This document shows positions 7,404 through 15,382 of a stretch of 37,948 nt of DNA, in pieces. Every line of letters begins with the position of its first letter. The stretch's first letter is position 1. Origin of the DNA: Pseudomonadota bacterium (GTDB taxonomy: Bacteria > Pseudomonadota > Alphaproteobacteria > Caulobacterales > Caulobacteraceae); assembly GCA_023428785.1 (NCBI GenBank), contig JAEYWU010000110.1, positions 1 through 37,948 on the forward strand, in the 5' to 3' direction. The translations under genes were made by a program, and so were the position numbers. Under the pieces are notes generated by a model. That model did no database searches, was not told the origin of the DNA, and saw only the letters and a program-made list of their open reading frames with translations.

Positions 7404-8662
7404 GCCTGATCCAGACCCAGATGCTGGCGATAGGCCGCCGGGCGCGCGACGCCCAACGCATCCTGGCCCGCGCCACGCCCGAGACCCGGACCGCCGCCAT
7501 CAACGCCATGGCGAAGGCTGTCCGCACGCAGGCCGCCGCCATCCTCCAAGCCAATGCAATCGACGTCCGTGAGGCGCGCGAGCGGGGTCTGGCCGAGGCG
7601 ATGGTCGATCGCCTGATGCTGGATGAGAAGCGCCTCGCCGGCGTGGCCGAGGCCCTGGACGCCATCGCCGCCATCCCCGATCCGGTTGGGGCGGAACTGG
7701 CCCGCTGGACCCGCCCCAATGGCCTCGACATCAGCCGGGTTCGCACCCCCATCGGCGTGATCGCCGTGATCTACGAGAGCCGCCCCAATGTCACTGCCGA
7801 CGCCGGCGCTTTGGCGCTGCGGGCCGGCAACGCCGTGATCCTGCGCGGCGGGTCCGAGGCCGTGAACTCCAACCTCGCCATCCATGCGGCGCTGGACGAG
7901 GCCCTGATCTCCACCGGCCTGCCCGGCGACAGCATCCAGATCGTCCGCTCGACGGACCGGGACGCGGTCGGCGCCATCCTGGGCGGGCTGGACGGCCGGG
8001 TCGATCTGGTGATCCCGCGCGGCGGCCGATCGCTGGTCGAGCGGGTCCGGGACGAGGCGCGCGTCGCCGTCCTGGGCCACCTCGAGGGCGTGAACCACGT
8101 CTATGTCCACCAGAGCGCGGACGCGGACGTCGCCCGCGACGTCGTCCTGAACGCCAAGATGCGGCGGGTGTCGGTCTGTGGCGCGGCCGAGACCCTGCTG
8201 ATCGACACGGCGGCGCTCGACACCCTGCTGCCCCCGATCGCCGAGGCCCTGATGGCCGCCGGGTGCGAGATCCGTGGCGACGAGGCCGTTCGCGCCCGTC
8301 TTCCCTCAAGCACGCCCGCGAACGAGAACGACTGGTCGACCGAGTATCTGGCCGCGGTCCTGTCGGTGAAGGCTGTGGACGGGCCGAAGGCCGCCATAGC
8401 CCACATCTCGGCCTACGGCACCGGCCACACCGAGGCCATCGTCGCGACCGACGCCGCTGTGATCGAACGCTTCCTCAACGAGGTCGACGCCGGGATCGTG
8501 CTTGCCAACGCCTCGACCCAGTTCGCCGACGGCGGCGAGTTCGGCTTCGGCGGCGAGATCGGCATTTCGACCGACCGCCTGCACGCCCGCGGCCCCGTCG
8601 GCGCCGAGCAGCTGACGACCTTCAAGTACGTCGTGCGCGGCGACGGACAGATCCGGCCCTGA
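7400..8662 (+). CDS. proA: Gamma-glutamyl phosphate reductase
   Basis: ProA reduces gamma-glutamyl phosphate with NADPH to glutamate semialdehyde, which cyclises on the way to proline. The 420-residue protein has the aldehyde-dehydrogenase-like fold with IGVIAVIYESRPNVTADA, LRAGNAVILRGGSEA, the catalytic Cys260 in RRVSVCGAAETLL and the C-terminal GEIGISTDRLHARGPVG. It overlaps proB by ATGA, so the two enzymes, which pass on an unstable intermediate, are made in step. An unremarkable 59-base gap precedes nadD. Confidence 0.97.
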   Translation: MSLIQTQMLAIGRRARDAQRILARATPETRTAAINAMAKAVRTQAAAILQANAIDVREARERGLAEAMVDRLMLDEKRLAGVAEALDAIAAIPDPVGAELARWTRPNGLDISRVRTPIGVIAVIYESRPNVTADAGALALRAGNAVILRGGSEAVNSNLAIHAALDEALISTGLPGDSIQIVRSTDRDAVGAILGGLDGRVDLVIPRGGRSLVERVRDEARVAVLGHLEGVNHVYVHQSADADVARDVVLNAKMRRVSVCGAAETLLIDTAALDTLLPPIAEALMAAGCEIRGDEAVRARLPSSTPANENDWSTEYLAAVLSVKAVDGPKAAIAHISAYGTGHTEAIVATDAAVIERFLNEVDAGIVLANASTQFADGGEFGFGGEIGISTDRLHARGPVGAEQLTTFKYVVRGDGQIRP

Positions 8663-8721
8663 AGACAGGCGACAGGTCCGTGTACGCCGTGATAGGGCGC
8701 TTGCGAGCATAAGGGTCTTCG

Positions 8722-9369
8722 ATGTTCCAGGCCGGCCCCGCGCCGTTCAAACCAGCGGTGGCGCACGGCGCCCTTCGAGACGGCCTGAGCCTTCAGCCGG
8801 GCATGCGCGTCGGCCTGTTCGGCGGCTCGTTCAATCCCCCGCACTCGGGTCACCTGCACGTCGCCGAGACGGCCCGCATCCGACTGGGCCTGGACCGGAT
8901 CGTCTGGCTGGTCTCGCCCCAGAATCCCCTGAAGTCCTCCAGCGAAACCGCCTCGCTCCAGCAGCGCATGGACTGGGTCCGCCAACTGGCCTCCGGGCCG
9001 TCCATGATCATCTCGGATGTCGAGACCCGCATCCATACCCAGTGGACCATCGACACCCTGCGGCTGCTGAAGGCCCGGCATCCGGGGGTCAAGTTCGTCT
9101 GGGTGATGGGCTCGGATAATCTGATGGGCTTCCATCATTGGCGCGGCTGGACCGACATCGCCCGCCTCATGCCGATGGCGGTCGTGGCCCGGCCGGGGTC
9201 GATCCTGGGCAGCCGTTTCGCCCCCACCTCGACCTTCTTCGCCGACCGCCGCATACCGGCCACGCGAGCGCCCATCCTGGCCGATCTGCCGCCCCCGGCC
9301 TGGGTCTATCTGAACGCACCGCTGAACCCCCAGTCGTCGACCGCGATCCGCATGGGCGGCAAGGGATGA
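8722..9369 (+). CDS. nadD: Nicotinate-nucleotide adenylyltransferase
   Basis: NadD joins ATP and nicotinate mononucleotide to make deamido-NAD. The motif GLFGGSFNPPHSGHLHV (starting about residue 31) holds the HxGH nucleotidyl-transfer signature, followed by WLVSPQNPLK, WVMGSDNL and the C-terminal SSTAIR. AAGGG at 8711-8715 supports ATG 8722. The 28 residues before MRVGLFGG are a non-conserved extension, so an internal start at that Met is possible. The C-terminus stops five residues after SSTAIR, shorter than in E. coli. The stop codon lies in an inverted repeat, and rsfS follows. Confidence 0.93.
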   Translation: MFQAGPAPFKPAVAHGALRDGLSLQPGMRVGLFGGSFNPPHSGHLHVAETARIRLGLDRIVWLVSPQNPLKSSSETASLQQRMDWVRQLASGPSMIISDVETRIHTQWTIDTLRLLKARHPGVKFVWVMGSDNLMGFHHWRGWTDIARLMPMAVVARPGSILGSRFAPTSTFFADRRIPATRAPILADLPPPAWVYLNAPLNPQSSTAIRMGGKG

Positions 9370-9395
9370 CCCTAGGCCCCATTCGTGCTAGGGTC
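9368..9395. repeat. 8-bp perfect inverted repeat overlapping the nadD stop
   Basis: GACCCTAG (9368-9375) and CTAGGGTC (9388-9395) can form a perfect 8-bp stem with a 12-base loop. The nadD TGA (9367-9369) lies at its edge. Only a short T run (CCTTTAG) follows, so it is a poor intrinsic terminator. It could be a partial terminator, an operator or a folded leader for rsfS, whose putative CTG start lies 31 bases further on. Confidence 0.5.
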
Positions 9396-9414
9396 CGCCT
9401 TTAGTAGGCCGCCT

Positions 9415-9428
9415 GGAGCACTCCGCTG
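9415..9428 (+). promoter_or_regulatory. Shine-Dalgarno and CTG start of rsfS
   Basis: GGAG (9415-9418) precedes CTG 9426 by 7 bases. From the in-frame TAG at 9405 through to GTG 9576 there is no ATG, GTG or TTG, and GTG 9576 lies inside the conserved core. A second CTG (9525) behind GAGG (9513-9516) would also keep the core. Confidence 0.5.
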
Positions 9429-9860
9429 ACTTCCCCTTCCGCGCACGACGCGCAACCCGACGCCGTTTCGAACAGCGCGCGGGAGACCCAGCCGATACCG
9501 CCCGTCCGGTCCGAGGACGGCCCGCTGGATGAGATCGTTCTCGCCAAACTCGAAGACGACAAGGCCCAGGACATCGTGGTCATCGACCTGAAGGGCAAGA
9601 GCTCCATGGCCGACACCATGATCGTCGCCTCCGGCCGCAGTCACCGTCACGTCGGCGCCATCGCCGACCACCTGCTGCGCGCTCTCAAGGACGCCGGTCA
9701 GGGCAAGGCGCGTGTCGAAGGCCTGCCGCACTGCGACTGGGTCCTGATCGACGCCGGTGATCTGATCATCCACCTGTTCCGCCCCGAGGTTCGGGCCTTC
9801 TACAACATCGAGAAGATCTGGTCGGTCGACGCCGCTCACCGCGCGGGCGCGGCGGTCTAG
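9426..9860 (+). CDS. rsfS: Ribosomal silencing factor RsfS
   Basis: RsfS binds uL14 on the 50S subunit and blocks subunit joining in starved cells. The conserved core starts LDEIVLAKLEDDKAQDIVVI and continues DLKGKSSMADTMIVASGRS, HVGAIADHL, LPHCDWVLIDAGDLIIHLF and FYNIEKIW. GTG 9576 would cut off the first 17 core residues. The only starts that keep them are CTG 9426 (144 residues, with a Pro/Ser/Ala-rich extension) or CTG 9525 (111 residues, the usual family length). I chose 9426 for its ribosome binding site. rlmH follows after 7 bases; the two are neighbours in many alphaproteobacteria. Confidence 0.85.
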   Translation: MTSPSAHDAQPDAVSNSARETQPIPPVRSEDGPLDEIVLAKLEDDKAQDIVVIDLKGKSSMADTMIVASGRSHRHVGAIADHLLRALKDAGQGKARVEGLPHCDWVLIDAGDLIIHLFRPEVRAFYNIEKIWSVDAAHRAGAAV

Positions 9861-9867
9861 ACCCCAT

Positions 9868-10335
9868 ATGCGCGTGACGATCGCCGCCATGGGGCGGTTG
9901 TCCCGTTCGCCCGAGACCGAACTGGTCGCCGACTATCTCAAGCGCGCCAACGCTTCGGGCAAGTCACTGGGCCTGACGCCGGTCGACCTCCTCGAAGTCG
10001 AGAGCAGGAAGTCCGGCAAGCCCGCCGAGGCCGAGGCCCTGGCGGCGGCGATCGGTGACGGCGCCTACATCATCGCCTGCGACGAGCGCGGCAAGGCGCT
10101 CAAGTCCCGCCAGCTGGCCGACAAGGTCGCGACGCTGAGGGATCGGGGTGAGCGCCGACTGGTCTTCGTCATCGGGGGCGCAGACGGTCTGGACCCGGCC
10201 TTCGTGGACGCCGCGAACGACACCCTCGCTTTCGGCCCCCAGACCTGGCCGCACGCCCTTGTGCGGGCCATGCTGGCCGAACAGGTCTATCGGGCCGTGA
10301 CCATTCTGGGCGGCTCGCCCTATCATCGGGACTGA
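9868..10335 (+). CDS. rlmH: 23S rRNA pseudouridine-1915 N3-methyltransferase RlmH
   Basis: RlmH is a SPOUT-class enzyme that uses SAM to methylate N3 of pseudouridine 1915 in helix 69 of mature 70S ribosomes. The 155-residue product has the N-terminal MRVTIAAMGRL, the SAM-binding knot FVIGGADGLD and the closing EQVYRAVTILGGSPYHRD, all typical. It starts 7 bases after rsfS and its TGA is followed directly by the ATG of the next gene (TGAATG), so the three are surely one transcript. Confidence 0.96.
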   Translation: MRVTIAAMGRLSRSPETELVADYLKRANASGKSLGLTPVDLLEVESRKSGKPAEAEALAAAIGDGAYIIACDERGKALKSRQLADKVATLRDRGERRLVFVIGGADGLDPAFVDAANDTLAFGPQTWPHALVRAMLAEQVYRAVTILGGSPYHRD

Positions 10336-11436
10336 ATGAAGCGGGTCCTCGTCTCCAGCCTGGCGGTCCTCGCCCTCGCCGGCCCGGCGGTCGGTCAGCG
10401 CACGTCCGAAGACCTGGCGCGGGCCCAGGCGCGGCATCAGGACGAAACCCTGCGGGCGAGACGCCTGCGCACGGACGCCAACGCCGTGGCCCTGGAGGTC
10501 GAGCGCCTCCGGGTCGAGCTGCTGCGGCTCGGCGACGGCGAGGCCAGCGACGTCCAGGCCGTCTCGGCCCAGCGGGCGCGGCTTACCTCCATCAATGATC
10601 GTGAGACGGCGCTCCGCGTCCGGCTGGGACGTGAGCGTGCGCGCCAGACCCGGCTTCTGGCCGCCCTGCAGCTGTATGGACAGGACCCGCCTCCGGCCTT
10701 GCTGGTCTCGCCCGAGCGCGCCAATGACGCGATCCGGGCCCAGATCCTCATGCGCGAGGTCACTCCGGTTCTAGAGGCGCGCGCGCGTCGGCTGGCCACC
10801 GATCAGGCCGAGCTGTCCCGGCTGCGCCGCGAGGCTGTGATCGCGGCGGGCGACCTCCTGACCGCCGAAAGCTCGCTCGCTGACAGGCGGGCCGACATCG
10901 AGCGCCTCATCGCCGAGAAGCGCGCGCTCGAGACCCTGCTCATCGCCGACGCCGAGACCGCCGAGGCCGAGGCCATGGCGGCTGCCCGGCGCGTTCGAGA
11001 CCTCGGCGGTCTCCTGCGCGAACTGTCGCCTCAGGAGCGCGAGGCGGTCCTGGCCACGCCCCTGCCCGGTGGTCGCGAACGCCTGCTACGCCCGATCCAA
11101 GGGCCGCTGGTCTCCGAGTTCGGCGGCGGAGAACGCGGCCTGACCTTCTCGGGCTCGGCGCAGGGGCTGGTGCGGTCGCCGGCCGATGGCGTCGTGGAAT
11201 ACGCCGGTCCGCTTGAGGGCTGGAATGAGGTGGTCGTGCTGAGGCTCGGCCCCGGCTGGCGGCTGGTTCTGGCGGGGCTGGGGCGCGCCTCGGCGGTGAT
11301 CGGGGCACGCGTGTCAGAAGGCGAACCGCTGGGGCGCCTGCCCGAGGCCGAGGCTCCAGAGCTTTATTTCGAGCTTCGCCGCGACGATCGTCCGGTCGAT
11401 CCGGCCCCATGGCTCGACGCGCGGGCCGGGGCCTGA
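10336..11436 (+). CDS. EnvC-like murein hydrolase activator with degenerate LytM domain
   Basis: A signal peptide (MKRVLVSSLAVLALAGPAVG, cut near GQ) is followed by two long Arg/Glu/Ala-rich coiled coils (about residues 22-120 and 140-240). The C-terminal LytM/M23 domain (about 255-366) contains RPIQGPLVSEFGGGERGLTF, SPADGVVEYAGPLEGWNEVV and LYFELRRDDRPVDPAPWL. The zinc-binding His residues of active M23 peptidases are absent (GLTFSG and VLAGLGR stand in their places). The domain should not cut peptidoglycan. As in EnvC, it may instead activate an amidase such as AmiC during division. It precedes ctpA, a common alphaproteobacterial order; the Caulobacter equivalent may be LdpF, which I could not confirm. 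Confidence 0.85.
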   Translation: MKRVLVSSLAVLALAGPAVGQRTSEDLARAQARHQDETLRARRLRTDANAVALEVERLRVELLRLGDGEASDVQAVSAQRARLTSINDRETALRVRLGRERARQTRLLAALQLYGQDPPPALLVSPERANDAIRAQILMREVTPVLEARARRLATDQAELSRLRREAVIAAGDLLTAESSLADRRADIERLIAEKRALETLLIADAETAEAEAMAAARRVRDLGGLLRELSPQEREAVLATPLPGGRERLLRPIQGPLVSEFGGGERGLTFSGSAQGLVRSPADGVVEYAGPLEGWNEVVVLRLGPGWRLVLAGLGRASAVIGARVSEGEPLGRLPEAEAPELYFELRRDDRPVDPAPWLDARAGA

Positions 11437-11507
11437 TTTGATGGCGCCACGATTTTGTCGTCACCGCGTCGTTTCGTCTGGTCTCTTCGGCGGCTTGCCG
11501 CCTCGCT

Positions 11508-12875
11508 ATGAAAGTCCTCCCCATGCGTAAGTGGGCCCTTATCGGAGCCTCCGTCCTGGCTCTCGGCGTCAGCGCCGCGGCCGTCAGCCAGACCCGGGCC
11601 GGCGCCCAGGCCGCTGAAACCTACCGGATGCTCGAACTGTTCGGCGACGTCATCAGCGTGGTCGAGCGGGCCTATGTGGTGGAGACCGATCCCAAGCAGC
11701 TGATCGAATCCGCCCTGGACGGGATGCTCCAGTCGCTCGATCCGCACTCCAACTACCTCAACGCCGAGGACTTTCAGCGCCTGAACGAGCGCTCGACGGG
11801 CGCCTATTCCGGGGTCGGCCTTGAGATCACCTCCGAGAACGGTCTTGTGCGGGTCATCACCCCGATGGACGGCGGCCCGGCCCAGCGCGCGGGCGTCCAG
11901 GCCGGCGACGTCATCACCGCCATCAACGGAACCTCGGCCGCCGGCCTGACCGTGGCTGAGGTCTCCGAACAGCTTCGCGGCTCGGCCGGCGAAAGCGTGG
12001 TCGTCACCTTCCTGCGCGACGGCGAGGAGCCGCGCGACATCACCATCGTGCGCGAGGTGATCCGCACCTTCTCGGTCACCTCCCGGATGGAGGGCGACTA
12101 TGGCTACATCCGCATCTCGACCTTCAACGAGAACACCGGCCGTGAGCTGACCGAGGCCATCAACCGGCTGAAGGGTGAGAACCCCGGCATGCGTGGCGTC
12201 GTGCTGGACCTGCGTAACAACGGCGGCGGCCTGCTCAATGCGGCGGTGGCCGTGTCGGACGCCTTCCTGGAGCGCGGCGAGATAGTCAGCCAGCGCGGTC
12301 GGCGCCCCGAGGACATCCATCGCTACAACGCCACCGCCGGAGACCTGCTGAACGGCATGCCGCTGGCGGTCCTGATCAACTACGGCTCGGCCTCGGCGTC
12401 CGAGATCGTGGCCGGCGCCCTGCGCGACCACGAGCGCGCCACGCTGGTCGGCCTGACCACCTTCGGCAAGGGTTCGGTCCAGACCGTCCTGCCGCTCCGC
12501 AACGGCCAGGACGGGGCTCTGTCGATCACCACGGCCCGCTACTTCACGCCCTCGGGCGCCTCGATCCAGCGCATCGGCATCACGCCGGACCTGGAAGTCG
12601 CGCGTTCGCGTCGCGAGGCCGAGATCGTGGCCCGGTCGTCGTTCCTCTATTCGGAAGCCGCCTTCACCAACGCCCTGGATGCGTCGGTCGGCTCCGAGCG
12701 GATCGGCCCGCACTCTCCCGACGAGGCTCCGCCCGAGGACTTCGCCGAAGACGGCGACTATCAGCTCCAGCGCGCGCTCGACCTGCTGCGGGTCGGCGGT
12801 GATCTGGACCGCCTGGAACGCCGCCCGCTGATCGTGGCCGAGGCCGTGGACGTCCCGGCGGCGGACGACGAATAG
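11508..12875 (+). CDS. ctpA: S41 family carboxy-terminal processing protease CtpA
   Basis: This periplasmic C-terminal processing protease has an N-terminal signal or anchor (MRKWALIGASVLALGVSAAA), a PDZ domain (about residues 95-180, GAYSGVGLEITSENG to VVTFLRDG) and the S41 catalytic domain. Ser lies in YGSASASEIVAGAL and Lys in TTFGKGSVQTVLP. Such proteases trim or degrade envelope proteins, including peptidoglycan hydrolases, which fits the EnvC-like neighbour. Two ATGs are possible, 11508 and 11523; neither has a clear ribosome binding site. A small hairpin, GGCGG-CTTG-CCGCC (11489-11502), stands 5 bases before the first ATG and might affect initiation. The tail after the core is acidic. 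Confidence 0.94.
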   Translation: MKVLPMRKWALIGASVLALGVSAAAVSQTRAGAQAAETYRMLELFGDVISVVERAYVVETDPKQLIESALDGMLQSLDPHSNYLNAEDFQRLNERSTGAYSGVGLEITSENGLVRVITPMDGGPAQRAGVQAGDVITAINGTSAAGLTVAEVSEQLRGSAGESVVVTFLRDGEEPRDITIVREVIRTFSVTSRMEGDYGYIRISTFNENTGRELTEAINRLKGENPGMRGVVLDLRNNGGGLLNAAVAVSDAFLERGEIVSQRGRRPEDIHRYNATAGDLLNGMPLAVLINYGSASASEIVAGALRDHERATLVGLTTFGKGSVQTVLPLRNGQDGALSITTARYFTPSGASIQRIGITPDLEVARSRREAEIVARSSFLYSEAAFTNALDASVGSERIGPHSPDEAPPEDFAEDGDYQLQRALDLLRVGGDLDRLERRPLIVAEAVDVPAADDE

Positions 12876-13155
12876 GCCGCCCGGCGCTCATAGCCCTTCG
12901 TCCGAACGCGTTGATCCGCAGGCCTTCGCGGCTCAGCCGGCGCTGATCTGTTCTCTCTGTTTCCGACGGCCCCACAATGGGCCACCGGGTCTTTGACATC
13001 GTGAGCCATCACACAGGCAAGCGGGCGTCCCATGTCGGTGATGTCGGTCGTGTCGCTATCCGCGCGAGCGACACCGACACCGACATCGGATGCGGCGTGT
13101 CGCTCATGTGGGTCGTGTCGGCGTTCGTACGAGCGACACCGACAGCGACAGGGTC
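12876..13155. other. Gene-free convergent junction (ctpA / folC)
   Basis: No convincing gene lies between the ctpA stop and the folC stop. The first part holds a weak hairpin (GGCCC 12968-12972 with GGGCC 12979-12983) that might end ctpA transcription. The second half holds the palindromic repeats listed separately. Short frames here on both strands consist of repeat-derived Asp/Thr/Arg strings and look non-coding. Confidence 0.7.
13040..13150. repeat. Tandem imperfect palindromic repeats with GTGTCGCT/AGCGACAC arms
   Basis: Two 46-base units (13040-13085 and 13105-13150) match at 37 of 46 positions with a 65-base period. In the first, GTGTCGCT (13050-13057) pairs with AGCGACAC (13067-13074) around a 9-base loop. 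Flanking TGTCGGT (13042-13048) can pair with ACCGACA (13079-13085). In the second, GTGTCGCTC (13097-13105) can pair with GAGCGACAC (13131-13139), and a perfect TCGTACGA lies inside. The place between two convergent genes suits a bidirectional transcription barrier or a REP/BIME-like element. Confidence 0.7.
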
Positions 13156-14439
13156 TCAGCCAGGCCACGTCGCGGGAGACGCACCCAGAACCTCGCCCGC
13201 CAGATAGAGCGATCCACAGATCAGGACCCGACCGGCGCCCTCATTGAGCGCCGCGCGCAGGGCAGGCTCCACGCCCGGCGCGGCCTGAGCGCGCAGGCCC
13301 GCCTTCTGGGCCGCCTGGGCCAGGGCGACCGGCTCATAGCACGCGCCCTCGAAGGGCACCGTAAAGACAGGCGCGCCGGTCAGGGCCAGGGCCTGGAAGA
13401 ACCCCTCCGCGTCCTTGTTGGCCAGCATGCCGACGATCAGGGCCAGGGGCCGGGGGCTGCGCAGATCAAGCTGCATCACGGCATCGGCCACGGCCTGAGC
13501 CGCATGCGGGTTGTGCCCCCCGTCCAGCCAGACCTCGGCCCCCACCCGGCGCGCCTGCTCCGCATAGGGTCCGGCCGTCAGCGGCTGCATCCGCGCCGGC
13601 CACCGCACAGCCTTCAGCCCCCTGGCGATCGCTTCGTCCGATACGCCCAGTTCCAGCGCCGCCGCGATGGCCAGACCCCCATTGGTGATCTGGTGAGGTC
13701 CCGCCAGCGCCGGCGCGGGCAGGTCCAGCAGCCGGTCCTCGCCCTGGAAGGTCAGGCCGCCCCGCTCGGCCCAGGCGTCGAAATCACGGCCCATGACCGT
13801 CAGGGGCGCCCCGACGCGCTCAGCCTCCGCCTCGATGACGTCCATCGCCACGTCCTGCTGGCGGGCGACGACAGCGGGCCGGCCTGTCTTCAGGATTCCT
13901 GCCTTCTCGTGCGCAACGCCAGCGAGTTCGTTTCCAAGAAATTCCGCATGATCCAGATCAACTGGCGCGATGACGGACAGGCGCGGCGTTGTAATTACAT
14001 TGGTCGCATCCAGAACGCCGCCGAGACCCACTTCAACGATCGCCAGGTCAGCGGGTGTCTCGGCCATGGCCAGGAAGGCCGCCGCGGTGGTCATCTCAAA
14101 AACGGTGGCGGTGATGTCCCCATCAATGGCTTCGAGGCGATCCAGAATCCCTTCCAGTTCAGCATCTTCAATCAGACGCCCCGCCAGCCGGATCCGTTCG
14201 TTAAAGCGCACGAGATGTGGCGATGTATATACATGGACAGATCGCCCATCCGCCTCCGCCATGGCCCTCAGGAGGGCGACAGTCGAGCCTTTTCCATTCG
14301 TCCCGGCGACGTGCACCACCGGCGGCAGACGCTCCTGCGGGTTCCCGACAGCCTCGAGAAGCCGCCGGATACGGTCCAGCGACAGATCGATCCGCTGCGG
14401 ATGCCGCGCGGAGAGGCGTTGGGAAATCGGATCCTTCAC
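13156..14439 (-). CDS. folC: Bifunctional dihydrofolate synthase / folylpolyglutamate synthase
   Basis: FolC adds L-glutamate to dihydropteroate and then to reduced folates using ATP. Mur-ligase-like motifs are clear: P-loop VAGTNGKGSTVALL (residues about 44-57), YTSPHLVRFNERIR, VEVGLGGVLDATNV, HEKAGILK and a C-terminal WLDGGHNPHA. Length (427) is normal. In the GLGG signature the usual basic residue before LDATN is Val here, a small oddity. The GTG start is chosen because it gives the conserved N-terminus. It lies 10 bases beyond accD and is the last gene of the trpF-trpB-trpA-accD-folC run. Confidence 0.94.
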   Translation of the reverse strand: MKDPISQRLSARHPQRIDLSLDRIRRLLEAVGNPQERLPPVVHVAGTNGKGSTVALLRAMAEADGRSVHVYTSPHLVRFNERIRLAGRLIEDAELEGILDRLEAIDGDITATVFEMTTAAAFLAMAETPADLAIVEVGLGGVLDATNVITTPRLSVIAPVDLDHAEFLGNELAGVAHEKAGILKTGRPAVVARQQDVAMDVIEAEAERVGAPLTVMGRDFDAWAERGGLTFQGEDRLLDLPAPALAGPHQITNGGLAIAAALELGVSDEAIARGLKAVRWPARMQPLTAGPYAEQARRVGAEVWLDGGHNPHAAQAVADAVMQLDLRSPRPLALIVGMLANKDAEGFFQALALTGAPVFTVPFEGACYEPVALAQAAQKAGLRAQAAPGVEPALRAALNEGAGRVLICGSLYLAGEVLGASPATWPG

Positions 14440-14449
14440 GCGGGAAGGG

Positions 14450-15379
14450 TTAGGCCGCGGCCCGCCGCCCGTCCATCAGCATCGACAGGATGCGCCCCAG
14501 CGTGGTGCGCAGCTCAGAGCGGGCGACGACCTTGTCGACCATGCCCTTCTCCTGAAGGAATTCGGCGCGCTGGAAGCCCGGCGGCAGTTTCTCGCGGATG
14601 GTCTGCTCGATCACGCGGGGCCCGGCGAAACAGATCAGGGCGCCCGGCTCGGCCAGATGCACATCGCCCAGCATGGCGTAAGAGGCCGTAACCCCGCCCG
14701 TGGTCGGATCGGTCAGGACCACGACATAGGGCAGACCCGCCTGCTTCATCTCATTGATGGCCAGGGTCGTGCGGGCCATCTGCATCAGCGACAGAGCGCC
14801 TTCCTGCATACGCGCACCGCCGGCTGCAGTGAAACAGACCAGCGGGCAGCCGCGCTCGATCGCAGCGCGGGCAGCTGCGACGAAGCCCTCACCAGCCGCC
14901 ATGCCCAGCGAACCGCCCATGAAGGCGAAATCCTGAACCAGGACCACGACGTCCTGCCCCTCGATCTGGCCATAGCCGATCGACATGGCGTCCTTGGTCC
15001 CCGACGCCTTGCGGGCCGAGTTGAGGCGCTCCCGGTATGGACGGCCATCCGAGAACTTCAGCGGATCTTCCGGCACATCCGGGGTCGGCAGGGCCTCGTA
15101 CTGCCCGCCATCGAAGGTGATCGACAGGCGCTGGCCGGCATTGATCCGCATATGCTTGCCCGACGGAGTGACCCAAAGGGCCGCCTCCAGCTCGGGGCGA
15201 TAGATCATCTCGCCGGTATCGGGATCCTTGACCCACAGGTTCTCGGGCGTGTCCCTGCGACCCACGATCTTGCGGACGCCGGGCGCGATGCGCGCCAGCC
15301 AGCCGCCGCCACGCTGGCGTCGCTCGGCGGGCGGACGCTGCGGTCCGGTCGGATCGTCGGGTTTACCGGCCATGGCCAT
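14450..15379 (-). CDS. accD: Acetyl-CoA carboxylase carboxyltransferase subunit beta
   Basis: AccD and AccA transfer carboxyl from biotin to acetyl-CoA to make malonyl-CoA for fatty acids. The crotonase-fold body is typical: GGSLGMAAGEGFVAAARAA, CFTAAGGARMQEGALSLMQM, LTDPTTGGVTASYAMLGD and FAGPRVIEQTIREKLP. The N-terminal zinc ribbon is degenerate. Where E. coli has two CxxC pairs, residues about 48-75 read LWVKDPDTGEMIYRPELE and LWVTPSGKHMRI, with no Cys at all. The start MAMAGKPDD is at ATG 15379, 3 bases after the trpA stop. Context with trp and folC is normal for Caulobacterales. Confidence 0.96.
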   Translation of the reverse strand: MAMAGKPDDPTGPQRPPAERRQRGGGWLARIAPGVRKIVGRRDTPENLWVKDPDTGEMIYRPELEAALWVTPSGKHMRINAGQRLSITFDGGQYEALPTPDVPEDPLKFSDGRPYRERLNSARKASGTKDAMSIGYGQIEGQDVVVLVQDFAFMGGSLGMAAGEGFVAAARAAIERGCPLVCFTAAGGARMQEGALSLMQMARTTLAINEMKQAGLPYVVVLTDPTTGGVTASYAMLGDVHLAEPGALICFAGPRVIEQTIREKLPPGFQRAEFLQEKGMVDKVVARSELRTTLGRILSMLMDGRRAAA

Positions 15380-15382
15380 CGT

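Noticed and set aside
13040..13150. CRISPR-like array
   Set aside because: Only two degenerate units with a 65-base period and internal palindromes. There are no conserved repeats with unique spacers and no cas genes.
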